Assembly: GCA_002154345.1 (NCBI GenBank)
Contig: MUNB01000053.1
Location: 1 to 64,000 of the forward strand
Length of the DNA: 64,000 bases
DNA from: Streptomyces griseus
Lineage (GTDB): Bacteria; Actinomycetota; Actinomycetes; Streptomycetales; Streptomycetaceae
Direction: 5' to 3'
Positions 50,786 through 59,634 of this stretch are shown here, one piece after another. The position numbers and the translations under genes were made by a program. The stretch's first letter is position 1. The number at the start of each line of letters is the position of its first letter. The notes under the pieces were generated by a model. It saw only the letters and a list, made by a program, of their open reading frames with translations. It had not been told where the DNA came from and searched no databases.

Positions 50786-50804
50786 TGCGTCGTACGGCCT
50801 GGGG

Positions 50805-51995
50805 TCAGGCCGGTGAGAAGAGGTGGTCGCTGATGAGCCGGGCCGCGCCGATCACTCCGGCGGTGGGCCCCAACTCGCCCAGCACGATGGGGAGGTTGCC
50901 GGTGGCCAGGGGCAGGGACTGCTTGTAGACCTGGGTGCGGACACTGGCGAGGAGGTTGTGACCGAGGCCGGTGACCCCGCCGCCGATCACCACCAGACCG
51001 GGATTGAAGAAGCTGACCAGGCTCGCGATGACCTGGCCGAGTCGGTTGCCGCCCTCACGGATGAGGTCGAGGGCGGCGGCGTCGCCGGCCGCGGCGGCGG
51101 CCGCCACATCGGCGGCGGTGAGGCGGCCCGCCGTCTCCAGCCGGGCGGCGAGCTCGGGCGAGCGGCCCTCCCGGGCGGCGTCCTCCGCGTCGCGGGCGAG
51201 CGCGGCACCGCTGAAGTGGGCTTCCAGGCAGCCCTTGTTGCCGCAGGCGCAGGGCCGGCCGTCCGGGTCCACCTGGATGTGCCCGATGTCGCCGGCGCTG
51301 CCGGTCGTACCGCGGTAGACCTCGCCGCCGACGACGATGCCGCAGCCGATACCCGTACCGATCTTGACGCAGAGGAAGTCGCCCACGGAGCGGGCGACGC
51401 CCGCGTGCTGCTCCCCCATGGCCATGAGGTTCACGTCGTTGTCGACCATGACGGGGCAGCCCAGCTCCTGGCTGAGCGCCTCGCGGACCGGGAAGCCGTC
51501 CCAGCCGGGCATGATCGGCGGCGCGACCGGCACGCCCTCGGGGAAGCGGACGGGGCCGGGAACCCCGATGCCCGCGCCGTCGAAGCCCTCGGCGAGCCCG
51601 GAGGCCCGCAGTTTGGCGGCCAGCGACAGGACCTGCTCGAAGACGGCGACGGGTCCTTCGCGCACGTCCATCGGGTGGTTGAGGTGTCCCAGTACCTCCA
51701 GCTCCGCGTTGGTGACGGCCACGTCTATCGAGGTGGCGCCGATGTCGACGCCGAGGAACCGCAGTTCGGGAGCGAGCCGGATGTTGTGCGAGCGGCGCCC
51801 GCCGCGCGATGCGGCGAGTCCGTCGGCCACCACCAGGCCGGTCTCCAGCAGCCGGTCCACCTCGACGGCGAGCTTCGAGCGGGAGAGATCGACCTGATCG
51901 CCCAGTTGCGCACGGGAGTTGGGGCCCCCGTCGCGCAGCAGCCGGAGCAGCCGCGCCTGATGCGCGTTCGCGGGTCGTGCCGTCATACGTCTCAC
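50805..51995 (-). CDS. ROK-family transcriptional regulator
   Basis: 396 residues. An N-terminal winged helix (about 10-70: ANAHQARLLRLLRDGGPNSRAQLGDQVDLSRS) is followed by a ROK sugar-kinase-like domain: FLGVDIGATSIDVAVTNAEL, GIGVPGPVRFPEG, DNDVNLMAMGEQHAG, GTGIGCGIVVGGEVYRG, and the zinc-binding HIQVDPDGRPCACGNKGCLEAHFSG. It should sense a sugar and control the importer genes that follow. GTG at 51995 with GGGAGG 5 bases upstream; ATG at 51986 is the alternative. An inverted repeat upstream at 52067-52103 is the likely operator. Confidence 0.95.
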   Translation of the reverse strand: MRRMTARPANAHQARLLRLLRDGGPNSRAQLGDQVDLSRSKLAVEVDRLLETGLVVADGLAASRGGRRSHNIRLAPELRFLGVDIGATSIDVAVTNAELEVLGHLNHPMDVREGPVAVFEQVLSLAAKLRASGLAEGFDGAGIGVPGPVRFPEGVPVAPPIMPGWDGFPVREALSQELGCPVMVDNDVNLMAMGEQHAGVARSVGDFLCVKIGTGIGCGIVVGGEVYRGTTGSAGDIGHIQVDPDGRPCACGNKGCLEAHFSGAALARDAEDAAREGRSPELAARLETAGRLTAADVAAAAAAGDAAALDLIREGGNRLGQVIASLVSFFNPGLVVIGGGVTGLGHNLLASVRTQVYKQSLPLATGNLPIVLGELGPTAGVIGAARLISDHLFSPA

Positions 51996-52066
51996 GCGTC
52001 CCTCCCCGCCACATCGGCCAGTCCGTCGGGCTTTCGAGGGGAACGTAGCAGCGCTTTCCCGGAGTG

Positions 52067-52103
52067 GGAAGAAGTTGCGCAGGAATCGGCCCCAACTTTT
52101 TCC
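52067..52103. promoter_or_regulatory. putative ROK operator, inverted repeat
   Basis: GGAAGAAGTTG (52067-52077) and CAACTTTTTCC (52093-52103) are 11-base inverted halves with one mismatch, centres 26 bp apart, located about 70-110 bp upstream of the ROK gene start. The form resembles operators of sugar-responsive ROK repressors. Confidence 0.6.
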
Positions 52104-52201
52104 ACACTCAGGACAAAGGTCGGCGGGGAGGGGTCACGGAGATCGACGGGGCGGCAGTATGAAGGTCTGCGGGGAGGGGGCGTGGAGCTCCGCGGAGGCG
52201 G

Positions 52202-53161
52202 TCAGGGGCAGCGGATGACCTGGCCCGCGTAGGAGAGGTTCCCGCCGAATCCGAAGAGCAGGACGGGCGCTCCGGAGGCGACCTCGCCGCGCTCGACCAG
52301 CTTGGACAGGGCCATCGGGATGGAGGCGGCCGAGGTGTTGCCGGAGTCCACCACGTCCCGGGCGATGACGGCGTTGACCGCGCCGATCTTGCGGGCGACC
52401 GGCTCGATGATCCGCAGATTGGCCTGGTGCAGGACGACCGCGCCCAGGTCCTCCGGGGCGATGCCCGCCTTCTCGCAGACCTGCCGGGCGATCGGGGGGA
52501 GCTGGGTGGTGGCCCAGCGGTAGACGGACTGGCCCTCCTGCGCGAAGCGCGGCGGCGTGCCCTCGATCCGCACCGCGTTGCCCATCTCCGGCACCGAGCC
52601 CCACAGCACCGGTCCGATGCCGGGCCCGTCCGGGGTGTCGGGGGCGGCCGGGTCGGCGGTGACGACCGCGGCGCCCGCGCCGTCGCCGAGCAGCACGCAG
52701 GTGGAGCGGTCGGTCCAGTCCGCGATGTCGGCCATCTTGTCGGCCCCGATGACCAGCGCCCGGGTGGCCGCACCGGCGCGGATCGTGTGGTCGGCGGTGG
52801 CCAGCGCGTGCGTGAAGCCGGAGCACACCACATTGATGTCCATCACCGCGGGCGACCCCATGCCGAGCCGGGCAGCGACCCGCGCCGACATGCTCGGGGA
52901 CCGGTCGATCGCGGTGGAGGTGGCGACGAGGACCAGATCGATGTCCGAGGCCTGCAGACCGGCCGCGGCCAGCGCCTTGGCTGCCGCGTGCGCGGCCATC
53001 TCGTCCACCGGCTCGTCGGGGCCACCCACATGGCGGGTCTTGATGCCGACCCGGCTGGTGATCCACTCGTCGCTCGTGTCGACCATGGCCGCCAGGTCGT
53101 CATTGGTGAGCACCTTGGCGGGCTGGTAGTGGCCGAGCGCCACGACACGTGAGCCGGTCAT
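52202..53161 (-). CDS. fabH: beta-ketoacyl-ACP synthase III (FabH-type)
   Basis: 319 residues from the ATG at 53161; an ATG at 53173 would add four. Thiolase fold with catalytic Cys113 (INVVCSGFTHAL), His245 (LHQANLRI) and Asn275 (SGNTSAAS), plus DEWITSRVGIKTRH and the terminal GFGGNLSYAGQVI. It condenses acetyl- or branched acyl-CoA with malonyl-ACP to start fatty acid synthesis, or acts in a specialised pathway. It stands alone here, without the fabD/acpP/fabF genes that accompany the housekeeping copy in Streptomyces, so it may be a paralogue. Confidence 0.92.
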   Translation of the reverse strand: MTGSRVVALGHYQPAKVLTNDDLAAMVDTSDEWITSRVGIKTRHVGGPDEPVDEMAAHAAAKALAAAGLQASDIDLVLVATSTAIDRSPSMSARVAARLGMGSPAVMDINVVCSGFTHALATADHTIRAGAATRALVIGADKMADIADWTDRSTCVLLGDGAGAAVVTADPAAPDTPDGPGIGPVLWGSVPEMGNAVRIEGTPPRFAQEGQSVYRWATTQLPPIARQVCEKAGIAPEDLGAVVLHQANLRIIEPVARKIGAVNAVIARDVVDSGNTSAASIPMALSKLVERGEVASGAPVLLFGFGGNLSYAGQVIRCP

Positions 53162-53405
53162 ACGGGTTCCCATCGTCAGGTAGGGCAGGAAACATCCAGT
53201 CTTGGTCGCTACCGCCGGGTACGGGGGCACGTGATCCCACAGATATCCGGCCCACACGTTGGAGCATTGACAACAGCCTGGTCAGCGTGCTGAACAGGCG
53301 ACGGCGACACGCCGGTGCGGGTGCCGGACAATGACGGAGTCAGGTTTCGGCTTCCGCCCACGGACACGGAAGCCGCCGCACACGGACAGAATCGGGTTCA
53401 CATCC

Positions 53406-54260
53406 ATGGGACGGGTCACCGAACGCCGACGCACCCTCCGCATCCGGGACGGTGCCGTCTCCTCCCGCGCGGACACCCTGGTGGCGGAGGAACCGCTGGA
53501 GATCCGGCTGAACGGCCGGCCGCTGGCCATCACCATGCGGACGCCGGGCGACGACTTCGCGCTGGCCGCGGGCTTCCTGGTCAGCGAGGGAGTGATCGCC
53601 GAGGGGGACGAGGTCCAGTCGATCGTCTACTGCGCCGGGGCCACGGCGGACGGTGTGAACACCTACAACGTGGTGGACGTGAAGCTCGCGCCCGGGGTCC
53701 GGGTCCCCGACATCACGCTGGAGCGGAACGTCTACACCACCTCCTCGTGCGGCCTGTGCGGCAAGGCCAGCCTGGACGCGGTACGCACCACGACCCGGCA
53801 CCCGGTGGCCGACGCTCCCCCGGTGCGGGTCACTCCGGAACTGCTGTCCGCCCTCCCGGACCGGCTGCGCGCCGAGCAGCAGGTGTTCGACCGGACGGGC
53901 GGTCTGCACGCCGCCGCGCTGTTCTCCGAGGAGGGCGAGCTGCTGGACGTCCGCGAGGACGTCGGCCGGCACAACGCGGTCGACAAGCTGGTGGGCCGCG
54001 CGCTCACGGACCATCGGCTGCCCCTGTCGCGGGCCGTGCTGCTGGTGTCGGGGCGGGCCTCGTTCGAGCTGGCGCAGAAGGCCGTGATGGCGGGGATCCC
54101 GGTGCTCGCGGCGGTCTCCGCCCCGTCCTCGCTGGCCGTGGACCTGGCGGCGGAGAGCGGACTGACGCTGGTCGGCTTCCTGCGGGGCCCGTCGATGAAC
54201 GTGTACGCCGGTGAGCACCGGATCGCGCTGGAGGCGGCGGCGCAGGTCCGACCCGCCTGA
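53406..54260 (+). CDS. fdhD: formate dehydrogenase accessory sulfurtransferase FdhD
   Basis: 284 residues. [20 protein letters not shown], then the CxxC motif [11 protein letters not shown] (Cys115, Cys118), [24 protein letters not shown] and [15 protein letters not shown] are diagnostic. It transfers sulfur to the molybdenum cofactor of formate dehydrogenases; no formate dehydrogenase gene is in the window. ATG at 53406 with no clear Shine-Dalgarno sequence; TTGACA at 53267-53272 with a weak -10 could be its promoter. Divergent from fabH. Confidence 0.95.
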   Translation: MGRVTERRRTLRIRDGAVSSRADTLVAEEPLEIRLNGRPLAITMRTPGDDFALAAGFLVSEGVIAEGDEVQSIVYCAGATADGVNTYNVVDVKLAPGVRVPDITLERNVYTTSSCGLCGKASLDAVRTTTRHPVADAPPVRVTPELLSALPDRLRAEQQVFDRTGGLHAAALFSEEGELLDVREDVGRHNAVDKLVGRALTDHRLPLSRAVLLVSGRASFELAQKAVMAGIPVLAAVSAPSSLAVDLAAESGLTLVGFLRGPSMNVYAGEHRIALEAAAQVRPA

Positions 54261-54322
54261 GGGACCGGGGCGGCCGCTCTCCGCTCACCGCCCCGGGTAT
54301 CCGCCGTGCACCAGGCCGCCGC

Positions 54323-55597
54323 TCACTCCCCCGCGAAGGCCAGGCCCTCGGCGGCCAGCGCCTCGCGGAGGACCCCGATCGCCTTCGGGCCGACCCCGTG
54401 CAGCGCGAGCACCTCCGCGGCGGTCACGGTCGTGAGCTGGGCGAGGCGGGTGTAGCCCGCCGCCCGCAGAGCGCCGCGGGCCGGATTGCCCGCCCCGTGC
54501 GGGAAGTCATCGGCGGGCGTACCGGGCTCGTCACTCATGGCATTCCCTCGCTGCCGGCTACCGGCTACCGTAACCGGTGGGTCCGACAACGCCCCGGAGG
54601 CGGCGGCCGGGCCTCCGTGCGGTTCCGGGTCACGGGAGCGGCGTTTGGCGATCACCGCGCAGACCATCAGCTGCATCTGGTGGAAGAGCATCAGCGGCAG
54701 CACGGCCAGGCTCGCGTGCGCCCCGAAGATGACGCTCGCCATCGGCAGCCCGGCCGCCAGGCTCTTCTTCGAACCGGCGAACTGGATGGCGATCCGGTCC
54801 TCCCGGTCGAACCCCAGCCGCCGTGCCCCGTACCAGCTCAGGGCGAGCATCAGCGCCAGCAGGACCACCTCGGCGGCGAGCAGCCCGCCGAGCCGGGCCG
54901 GGGTGACCTGGTGCCAGACCCCCGCGACCATCCCCTGGCTGAACGCGGTGTAGACGACGAGGAGGATGGACCCCCGGTCGACCAGTCCGAGCACCTTCTT
55001 GTGCCGGACGAGGAAGCCGCCGACCCAGCGGCGCAGCAGCTGTCCGGCGAGGAACGGGACGAGCAGCTGGAGCACGATCCGCAGCAGCGAGTCCGCCGAG
55101 AAGCCGCCCCCGGTCGAGCCGAGGAGCAGGGCGGCGAGGAGCGGGGTCACGAAGATCCCGGCGAGGCTGGAGAAGGATCCGGCGCAGATCGCCGCGGGCA
55201 CATTGCCCCGCGCGATCGAGGTGAAGGCGATGGACGACTGAATCGTCGAGGGGACCAGGCACAGGAAGAGGAAGCCTGCCTGGAGCTCGGGCGTCAGCAC
55301 GTACGGCACCAGGCCGTGGCTTGCCAGCCCCAGCAGCGGGAAGGCGACGAAGGTGCAGGCCAGGACGGTGAGGTGGAGGCGCCAGTGCTTGAGCCCGTCG
55401 AGCGCCTCGGCCGTGGAGAGCCGCGCCCCGTAGAGGAAGAACAACAGGGCGACCGCGCCGGTGGAGGCCCCGCCCGCCACCTCGGCGGCGGCGCCCCGGG
55501 CGGGCAGCAGCGCCGCGAGGGCCACGGTCGCGGCCAGCGCCAGGATGTAGGCGTCGACCGGCAGCCAGGACGGCGGTCGCGGAAAGCGGCGGGTCAT
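54323..55597 (-). CDS. bile acid:sodium symporter-family transporter fused to a small helix-hairpin-helix domain
   Basis: 424 residues. Residues 12-325 form a BASS/ACR3-like transporter with about 9-10 membrane helices (FFLYGARLSTAEALDGLKHW, LVPSTIQSSIAFTSIARGN, IAIQFAGSKKSLAAGLP). After a Gly/Pro/Ser-rich linker, residues 354-424 are a complete small helix-hairpin-helix protein (ALRAAGYTRLAQLTTVTAAEVLALHGVGPKAIGVLREAL) that normally stands alone. Inside the linker an ATG at 54538 with GAGGGA upstream could also start a separate 71-residue protein, so both products are possible. The gene is divergent from a LysR regulator with a likely operator at 55664-55678. The substrate is probably an organic anion. 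Confidence 0.88.
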   Translation of the reverse strand: MTRRFPRPPSWLPVDAYILALAATVALAALLPARGAAAEVAGGASTGAVALLFFLYGARLSTAEALDGLKHWRLHLTVLACTFVAFPLLGLASHGLVPYVLTPELQAGFLFLCLVPSTIQSSIAFTSIARGNVPAAICAGSFSSLAGIFVTPLLAALLLGSTGGGFSADSLLRIVLQLLVPFLAGQLLRRWVGGFLVRHKKVLGLVDRGSILLVVYTAFSQGMVAGVWHQVTPARLGGLLAAEVVLLALMLALSWYGARRLGFDREDRIAIQFAGSKKSLAAGLPMASVIFGAHASLAVLPLMLFHQMQLMVCAVIAKRRSRDPEPHGGPAAASGALSDPPVTVAGSRQRGNAMSDEPGTPADDFPHGAGNPARGALRAAGYTRLAQLTTVTAAEVLALHGVGPKAIGVLREALAAEGLAFAGE

Positions 55598-55663
55598 GTG
55601 CTCGGGGCTCCGGCGGTAGGCGTTTCGGTCCGGCGTCCATCCTGCTCCCGTACCGCGCCATCG

Positions 55664-55678
55664 GGAATCCGGTATTCC
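55664..55678. promoter_or_regulatory. inverted repeat between BASS transporter and LysR genes
   Basis: GGAAT-5-ATTCC lies about 40 bp upstream of the LysR start and 67 bp upstream of the transporter start, the classical place and size of a LysR recognition site. Confidence 0.6.
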
Positions 55679-55716
55679 ACTCTGACTGTCATCACGGAAC
55701 CCGATAACGTGGCTCC

Positions 55717-56598
55717 ATGGACGCCACGTACGACCCCGCCCAGCTGCGTACGTTCCTCGCCGTGGCCCAGACGCTCAGCTTCACCCAGGCCGCGCGCCGG
55801 CTCGGGATCCGCCAGTCCACGGTCAGCCAGCATGTGCGGCGGCTGGAGGAGGCGACCGGGCGGCAGCTGTTCGCCCGGGACACCCATCGCGTCGATCTCA
55901 CCGAGGACGGCGAGGCGATGCTCGGCTTCGCGGGGACGATCCTGTCGGCGCACGAGCGGGCCGCGGCGTTCTTCGCGGGCACCCGGCTGCGCGGCCGGCT
56001 GCGGTTCGGGGCCTCCGAGGACTTCGTGCTGACCCGGCTCCCCGAGATCCTGGAGTCCTTCCGCCGCGACCATCCGGAGGTCGAGCTCCAGCTCACCGTG
56101 GAGCTGTCCGGGACGCTGCACCGGCAGCTCGAAGCGGGCCGGCTGGACCTGGTGCTGGCCAAGCGGCGTACCGGTGACACCCACGGCGAACTGATGTGGC
56201 AGGACGCGCTGGACTGGATCGGCGCACCCCAGCTGCGGGTCGATCCGGAGCGCCCCGTGCCGCTGGTCGTCTTCCCGCCGCCGGCCATCACCCGGGCCCG
56301 CGCCCTGGAGGTGCTGGAGGAGCACGGTCGGGCCTGGCGGATCGCCTGTACGAGTACGAGCCTGAGCGGTCTGGTCGCGGCGGCGCGGGCGGGCCTGGGG
56401 GTGATGGCGCACTCGCGCGGGATGGTCCCGCCGCGCCTGGTGCCGGTTCCGGCCAGGACGGGGCTGCCTGAGCTCGGCACCGTCGACTTCGTCCTGCTGC
56501 ACGGGAACCGCCGGGGCGCGTCCCAGGAGGCGGCCGACGCGCTGGCCTCCGCGATCCTGGCGGGCGGCGACCGGCTGCACCGCGGGACCGGCCGCTAG
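55717..56598 (+). CDS. LysR-family transcriptional regulator
   Basis: 293 residues. The helix-turn-helix occupies about 9-67 (LRTFLAVAQTLSFTQAARRLGIRQSTVSQHVRRLEEATG). The periplasmic-binding-like effector domain follows from about 92 (GRLRFGASEDFVLTRLPEIL, DLVLAKRRTGD, GLGVMAHSRGM). It is divergent from the BASS transporter, which it probably controls together with itself. ATG at 55717 without a clear ribosome site. The 250 bp after the gene hold no gene. Confidence 0.94.
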   Translation: MDATYDPAQLRTFLAVAQTLSFTQAARRLGIRQSTVSQHVRRLEEATGRQLFARDTHRVDLTEDGEAMLGFAGTILSAHERAAAFFAGTRLRGRLRFGASEDFVLTRLPEILESFRRDHPEVELQLTVELSGTLHRQLEAGRLDLVLAKRRTGDTHGELMWQDALDWIGAPQLRVDPERPVPLVVFPPPAITRARALEVLEEHGRAWRIACTSTSLSGLVAAARAGLGVMAHSRGMVPPRLVPVPARTGLPELGTVDFVLLHGNRRGASQEAADALASAILAGGDRLHRGTGR

Positions 56599-56857
56599 CG
56601 GCAGCCTCCCGCTCGCCGCCTCCGGCGCGGGCCCGCGGTGGTAACGGCGGGCGGATTCGGTGGAGATTCCGGCGCGAGCCGCTTACCCCTCCGTCAGAAC
56701 TGGACCGGGCGGACGCCCGAGCCTTGCCCATCTGGCCGGATTTCGACGGTTGACCTGTGCGGACGACTCGGTGTGCGGCGGCTCCGGGCCCCTCCCGCCG
56801 GGCCCCGCCTTGGGGTAGCGTCGCGGCGCTGTGCGGAGCGCCACTAGGAGCATGTCA

Positions 56858-58681
56858 TTGCGCGATTTCACTGTCCCACCCATGGCGGCGGCGCCTCAAG
56901 TCGGCGGTCTGGCCGATGTGGTCTTCGACTACGCGGAGGACGATCCGCACCGCGTCGCGCTCGGCCGCAAGGACGCCGGGGGCCAGTGGCGTGATGTGAC
57001 CTCCGGGGAGTTCCGCGATTCCGTGCTGGCCCTGGCCAAGGGGCTGATCGCGCACGGGGTGCGGTTCGGCGACCGGGTCGCGCTGATGTCCCGTACGCGC
57101 TACGAGTGGACGCTCTTCGACTTCGCGCTCTGGACCGTCGGGGCCCAGTCGGTGCCGATCTACCCGACCTCCTCCGCCGAGCAGGTCCTGTGGATGCTGC
57201 ACGACGCCGAGGTGGTGGCGGTGATGGTCGAGCACGAGGACCACTCCATGACCGTCGGTTCGGTGATCGACCGGCTGCCGCATCTGAAGCGGCTGTGGCA
57301 GCTGGACGCCGGAGCGGTGGACGAACTGGTCGCGGCGGGCGCGGGCATCGACGACGAGGTGGTGCAGCGGCACCGGCGCGCGGTGACGCCCGATTCCGTG
57401 GCGACCGTCATCTACACCTCGGGGACGACGGGCCGCCCCAAGGGGTGCGTGATCACGCACGCGAGCTTCATGTTCGAGAGCGACACGATGGTCACGCGCT
57501 GGGAGCCGGTGTTCCATTCCAAGCCCGGCGACGAGGCGGCCACGCTCCTCTTCCTGCCGCTGGCCCATGTCTTCGGGCGGATGGTCGAGATCGCCGCGGT
57601 CCGCGGCCGGGTCAAGCTCGGCCATCAGCCGGAGCTGTCGGCGAACGCGCTGATGCCGGACCTGATGACGTTCCGGCCGACGTTCATCCTGGCGGTGCCG
57701 TACATCTTCGAGAAGGTGTTCAACGGGGCCCGGCGCAGGGCCGAGGCGGAGGGCCGGGCCGGGCCGTTCGACAAGGCCGTCGACATCGCGGTGAAGTACG
57801 CGGAGGCCCTGGAGCAGAAGGCGTTCGGGGACGGTCCCGGTCCTTCGGCCGGGCTGCGGATGCAGCACCAGTTCTTCGACAAGGTCGTCTACAAGAAGGT
57901 CCGCGACGCGATGGGCGGCCGGGTGCGGCACGCGATGTCGGGCGGCTCGGGGATGGACCGCCGGCTCGGGCTGTTCTTCGCGGGTGCCGGGGTGACGGTC
58001 TTCGAGGGGTACGGGCTCACCGAGTCGACCGCCGCGGCGACGGCGAACCCTCCGGAGCGGACCCGGTACGGCACGGTCGGGCAGCCCATCCCCGGCACCT
58101 CGGTGCACATCGCGGACGACGGCGAGGTGTGGGTGCACGGGCCGAACGTGTTCTCCGGCTATCTGGGCAACCCGGCGGCCACCCGGTCGGTGCTGCAGGA
58201 CGGCTGGCTGGCGACCGGGGACCTCGGTGCGCTGGACGAGGACGGCTATCTGACGATCACCGGGCGGAAGAAGGAGATCCTGGTGACGTCCGGCGGCAAG
58301 AGCGTCTCGCCGGCCGGCCTGGAGGAACGCGTACGGGCGCATCCGCTGGTGGCGCAGTGCATCGTCGTCGGCAACGACCGCCCGTACATCGCGGCGCTGG
58401 TCACCGTCGACCAGGAGTCCGTGGAGCACTGGCTGACGATGCAGGGCCGCACCCCGCTGGGCCCGGCCGACCTGGTGCGCGACCCGGACCTGGAGATGGA
58501 GGTCCGACGGGCGGTGGTGGCCGCCAACACGGCGGTGTCGCAGGCCGAGTCGATCCGTACGTTCCGGATCCTGGCCCATCCGTTCACCGAGGAGCTGGGG
58601 CTGCTGACGCCCTCGCTGAAGCTGAAGCGGAAGGCGATCGAGACGGCGTACGCGGTCGAGGTCGACGCGCTCTACCACTGA
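56858..58681 (+). CDS. long-chain fatty acyl-CoA synthetase (AMP-forming)
   Basis: 607 residues. AMP-binding motifs: VIYTSGTTGRPKGC, EGYGLTESTAAAT, GWLATGDLGALDEDGYLTITGRKKEI and the C-terminal LKLKRKAIE lysine region. It activates fatty acids to acyl-CoA via acyl-adenylate in the cytoplasm. The start is debatable: AGGAG is only 1 base before the ATG at 56852 but 7 bases before the TTG at 56858, which gives MRDFTVPP as in relatives, so TTG is preferred. The aldo/keto reductase gene follows after 81 bp in the same direction, but it appears to have its own promoter. Confidence 0.94.
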   Translation: MRDFTVPPMAAAPQVGGLADVVFDYAEDDPHRVALGRKDAGGQWRDVTSGEFRDSVLALAKGLIAHGVRFGDRVALMSRTRYEWTLFDFALWTVGAQSVPIYPTSSAEQVLWMLHDAEVVAVMVEHEDHSMTVGSVIDRLPHLKRLWQLDAGAVDELVAAGAGIDDEVVQRHRRAVTPDSVATVIYTSGTTGRPKGCVITHASFMFESDTMVTRWEPVFHSKPGDEAATLLFLPLAHVFGRMVEIAAVRGRVKLGHQPELSANALMPDLMTFRPTFILAVPYIFEKVFNGARRRAEAEGRAGPFDKAVDIAVKYAEALEQKAFGDGPGPSAGLRMQHQFFDKVVYKKVRDAMGGRVRHAMSGGSGMDRRLGLFFAGAGVTVFEGYGLTESTAAATANPPERTRYGTVGQPIPGTSVHIADDGEVWVHGPNVFSGYLGNPAATRSVLQDGWLATGDLGALDEDGYLTITGRKKEILVTSGGKSVSPAGLEERVRAHPLVAQCIVVGNDRPYIAALVTVDQESVEHWLTMQGRTPLGPADLVRDPDLEMEVRRAVVAANTAVSQAESIRTFRILAHPFTEELGLLTPSLKLKRKAIETAYAVEVDALYH

Positions 58682-58762
58682 CCGGCGGCCACGGGAATGC
58701 CTGGACCCGCCCGGTCGTTGTCGTGGGGAGTCACCAACCGACGACGTTAGGATCGATCGCTC

Positions 58763-59599
58763 GTGAGCCAGGTCCCCTCCATCACCCTCAACAACGGCCT
58801 CGACATGCCGCAGCTCGGTTTCGGCGTCTGGCAGGTGCCGGACGACGAGGCGGAGAAGGCGGTCGCCACGGCCATCGAGACCGGGTACCGGAGCATCGAC
58901 ACCGCCGCGATCTACGCGAACGAGACGGGCACCGGCAAGGCCATCGCCGCCTCCGGCGTCGCCCGCGACGAGCTCTTCGTCACCACGAAGCTGTGGAACA
59001 GCGAGCAGGGCCACGACAGCACGCTGCGCGCCTTCGACGCCTCGCTGGACAAGCTCGGCCTGGACTACGTCGACCTGTACCTGATCCACTGGCCGGTCCC
59101 GGTGAAGGACGCGTACACCGACACGTACAAGGCGTTCGAGAAGATCCTCGCCGACGGCCGTGCGAAGGCCATCGGCGTGTCGAACTTCCACCCCGAGCAC
59201 CTGAAGCGGCTGCTCGCCGAGACCTCCGTCGTCCCGGCCGTCAACCAGATCGAGCTGCACCCCCAGTTCCAGCAGGCCGAGTCCCGCGCCTTCCACGCCG
59301 ACCACGGCATCGCCACCGAGGCGTGGTCGCCGCTGGGCCAGGGCAAGGGCCTGCTGGAGGTGCCGACGGTCGTCGCCATCGCCCGGAAGCACGGCCGCAC
59401 CCCCGCCCAGGTGGTGCTGCGCTGGCACCTGCAGACCGGCAACATCGTGATCCCGAAGTCCGTGACCCCGTCGCGGATCAAGGAGAACCTCGATGTGTTC
59501 GGCTTCGAGCTGGAAGCCGACGACCTGGCCGCCTTCGCGGCCCTGGACGAGGGCAGGCGGCTCGGCCCCGACCCGGCGGAGTTCACGGTCGGCGCCTGA
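58763..59599 (+). CDS. aldo/keto reductase
   Basis: 278 residues. The catalytic tetrad is visible: Asp46 and Tyr51 (SIDTAAIYANE), Lys76 (VTTKLW) and His109 (YLIHWPVP). Other family marks are AIGVSNFHPEHL, VNQIELHPQFQQ and IPKSVTPSRIKENL for NADPH binding. It reduces small carbonyl compounds (2,5-diketo-gluconate reductase type). The GTG at 58763 has no Shine-Dalgarno sequence, but TAGGAT lies 9 bases upstream (58748-58753), so the mRNA is probably leaderless with its own promoter. A lectin gene follows after 35 bp. Confidence 0.95.
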   Translation: MSQVPSITLNNGLDMPQLGFGVWQVPDDEAEKAVATAIETGYRSIDTAAIYANETGTGKAIAASGVARDELFVTTKLWNSEQGHDSTLRAFDASLDKLGLDYVDLYLIHWPVPVKDAYTDTYKAFEKILADGRAKAIGVSNFHPEHLKRLLAETSVVPAVNQIELHPQFQQAESRAFHADHGIATEAWSPLGQGKGLLEVPTVVAIARKHGRTPAQVVLRWHLQTGNIVIPKSVTPSRIKENLDVFGFELEADDLAAFAALDEGRRLGPDPAEFTVGA

Positions 59600-59634
59600 G
59601 CCGACGGCCGGCGTCGATCGGGGAGACGGAAATC

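Noticed and set aside
52202..58681. FabH and acyl-CoA synthetase as parts of a lipid biosynthesis cluster.
   Set aside because: They are on opposite strands, several kb apart, with FdhD, transporter and LysR genes between them.
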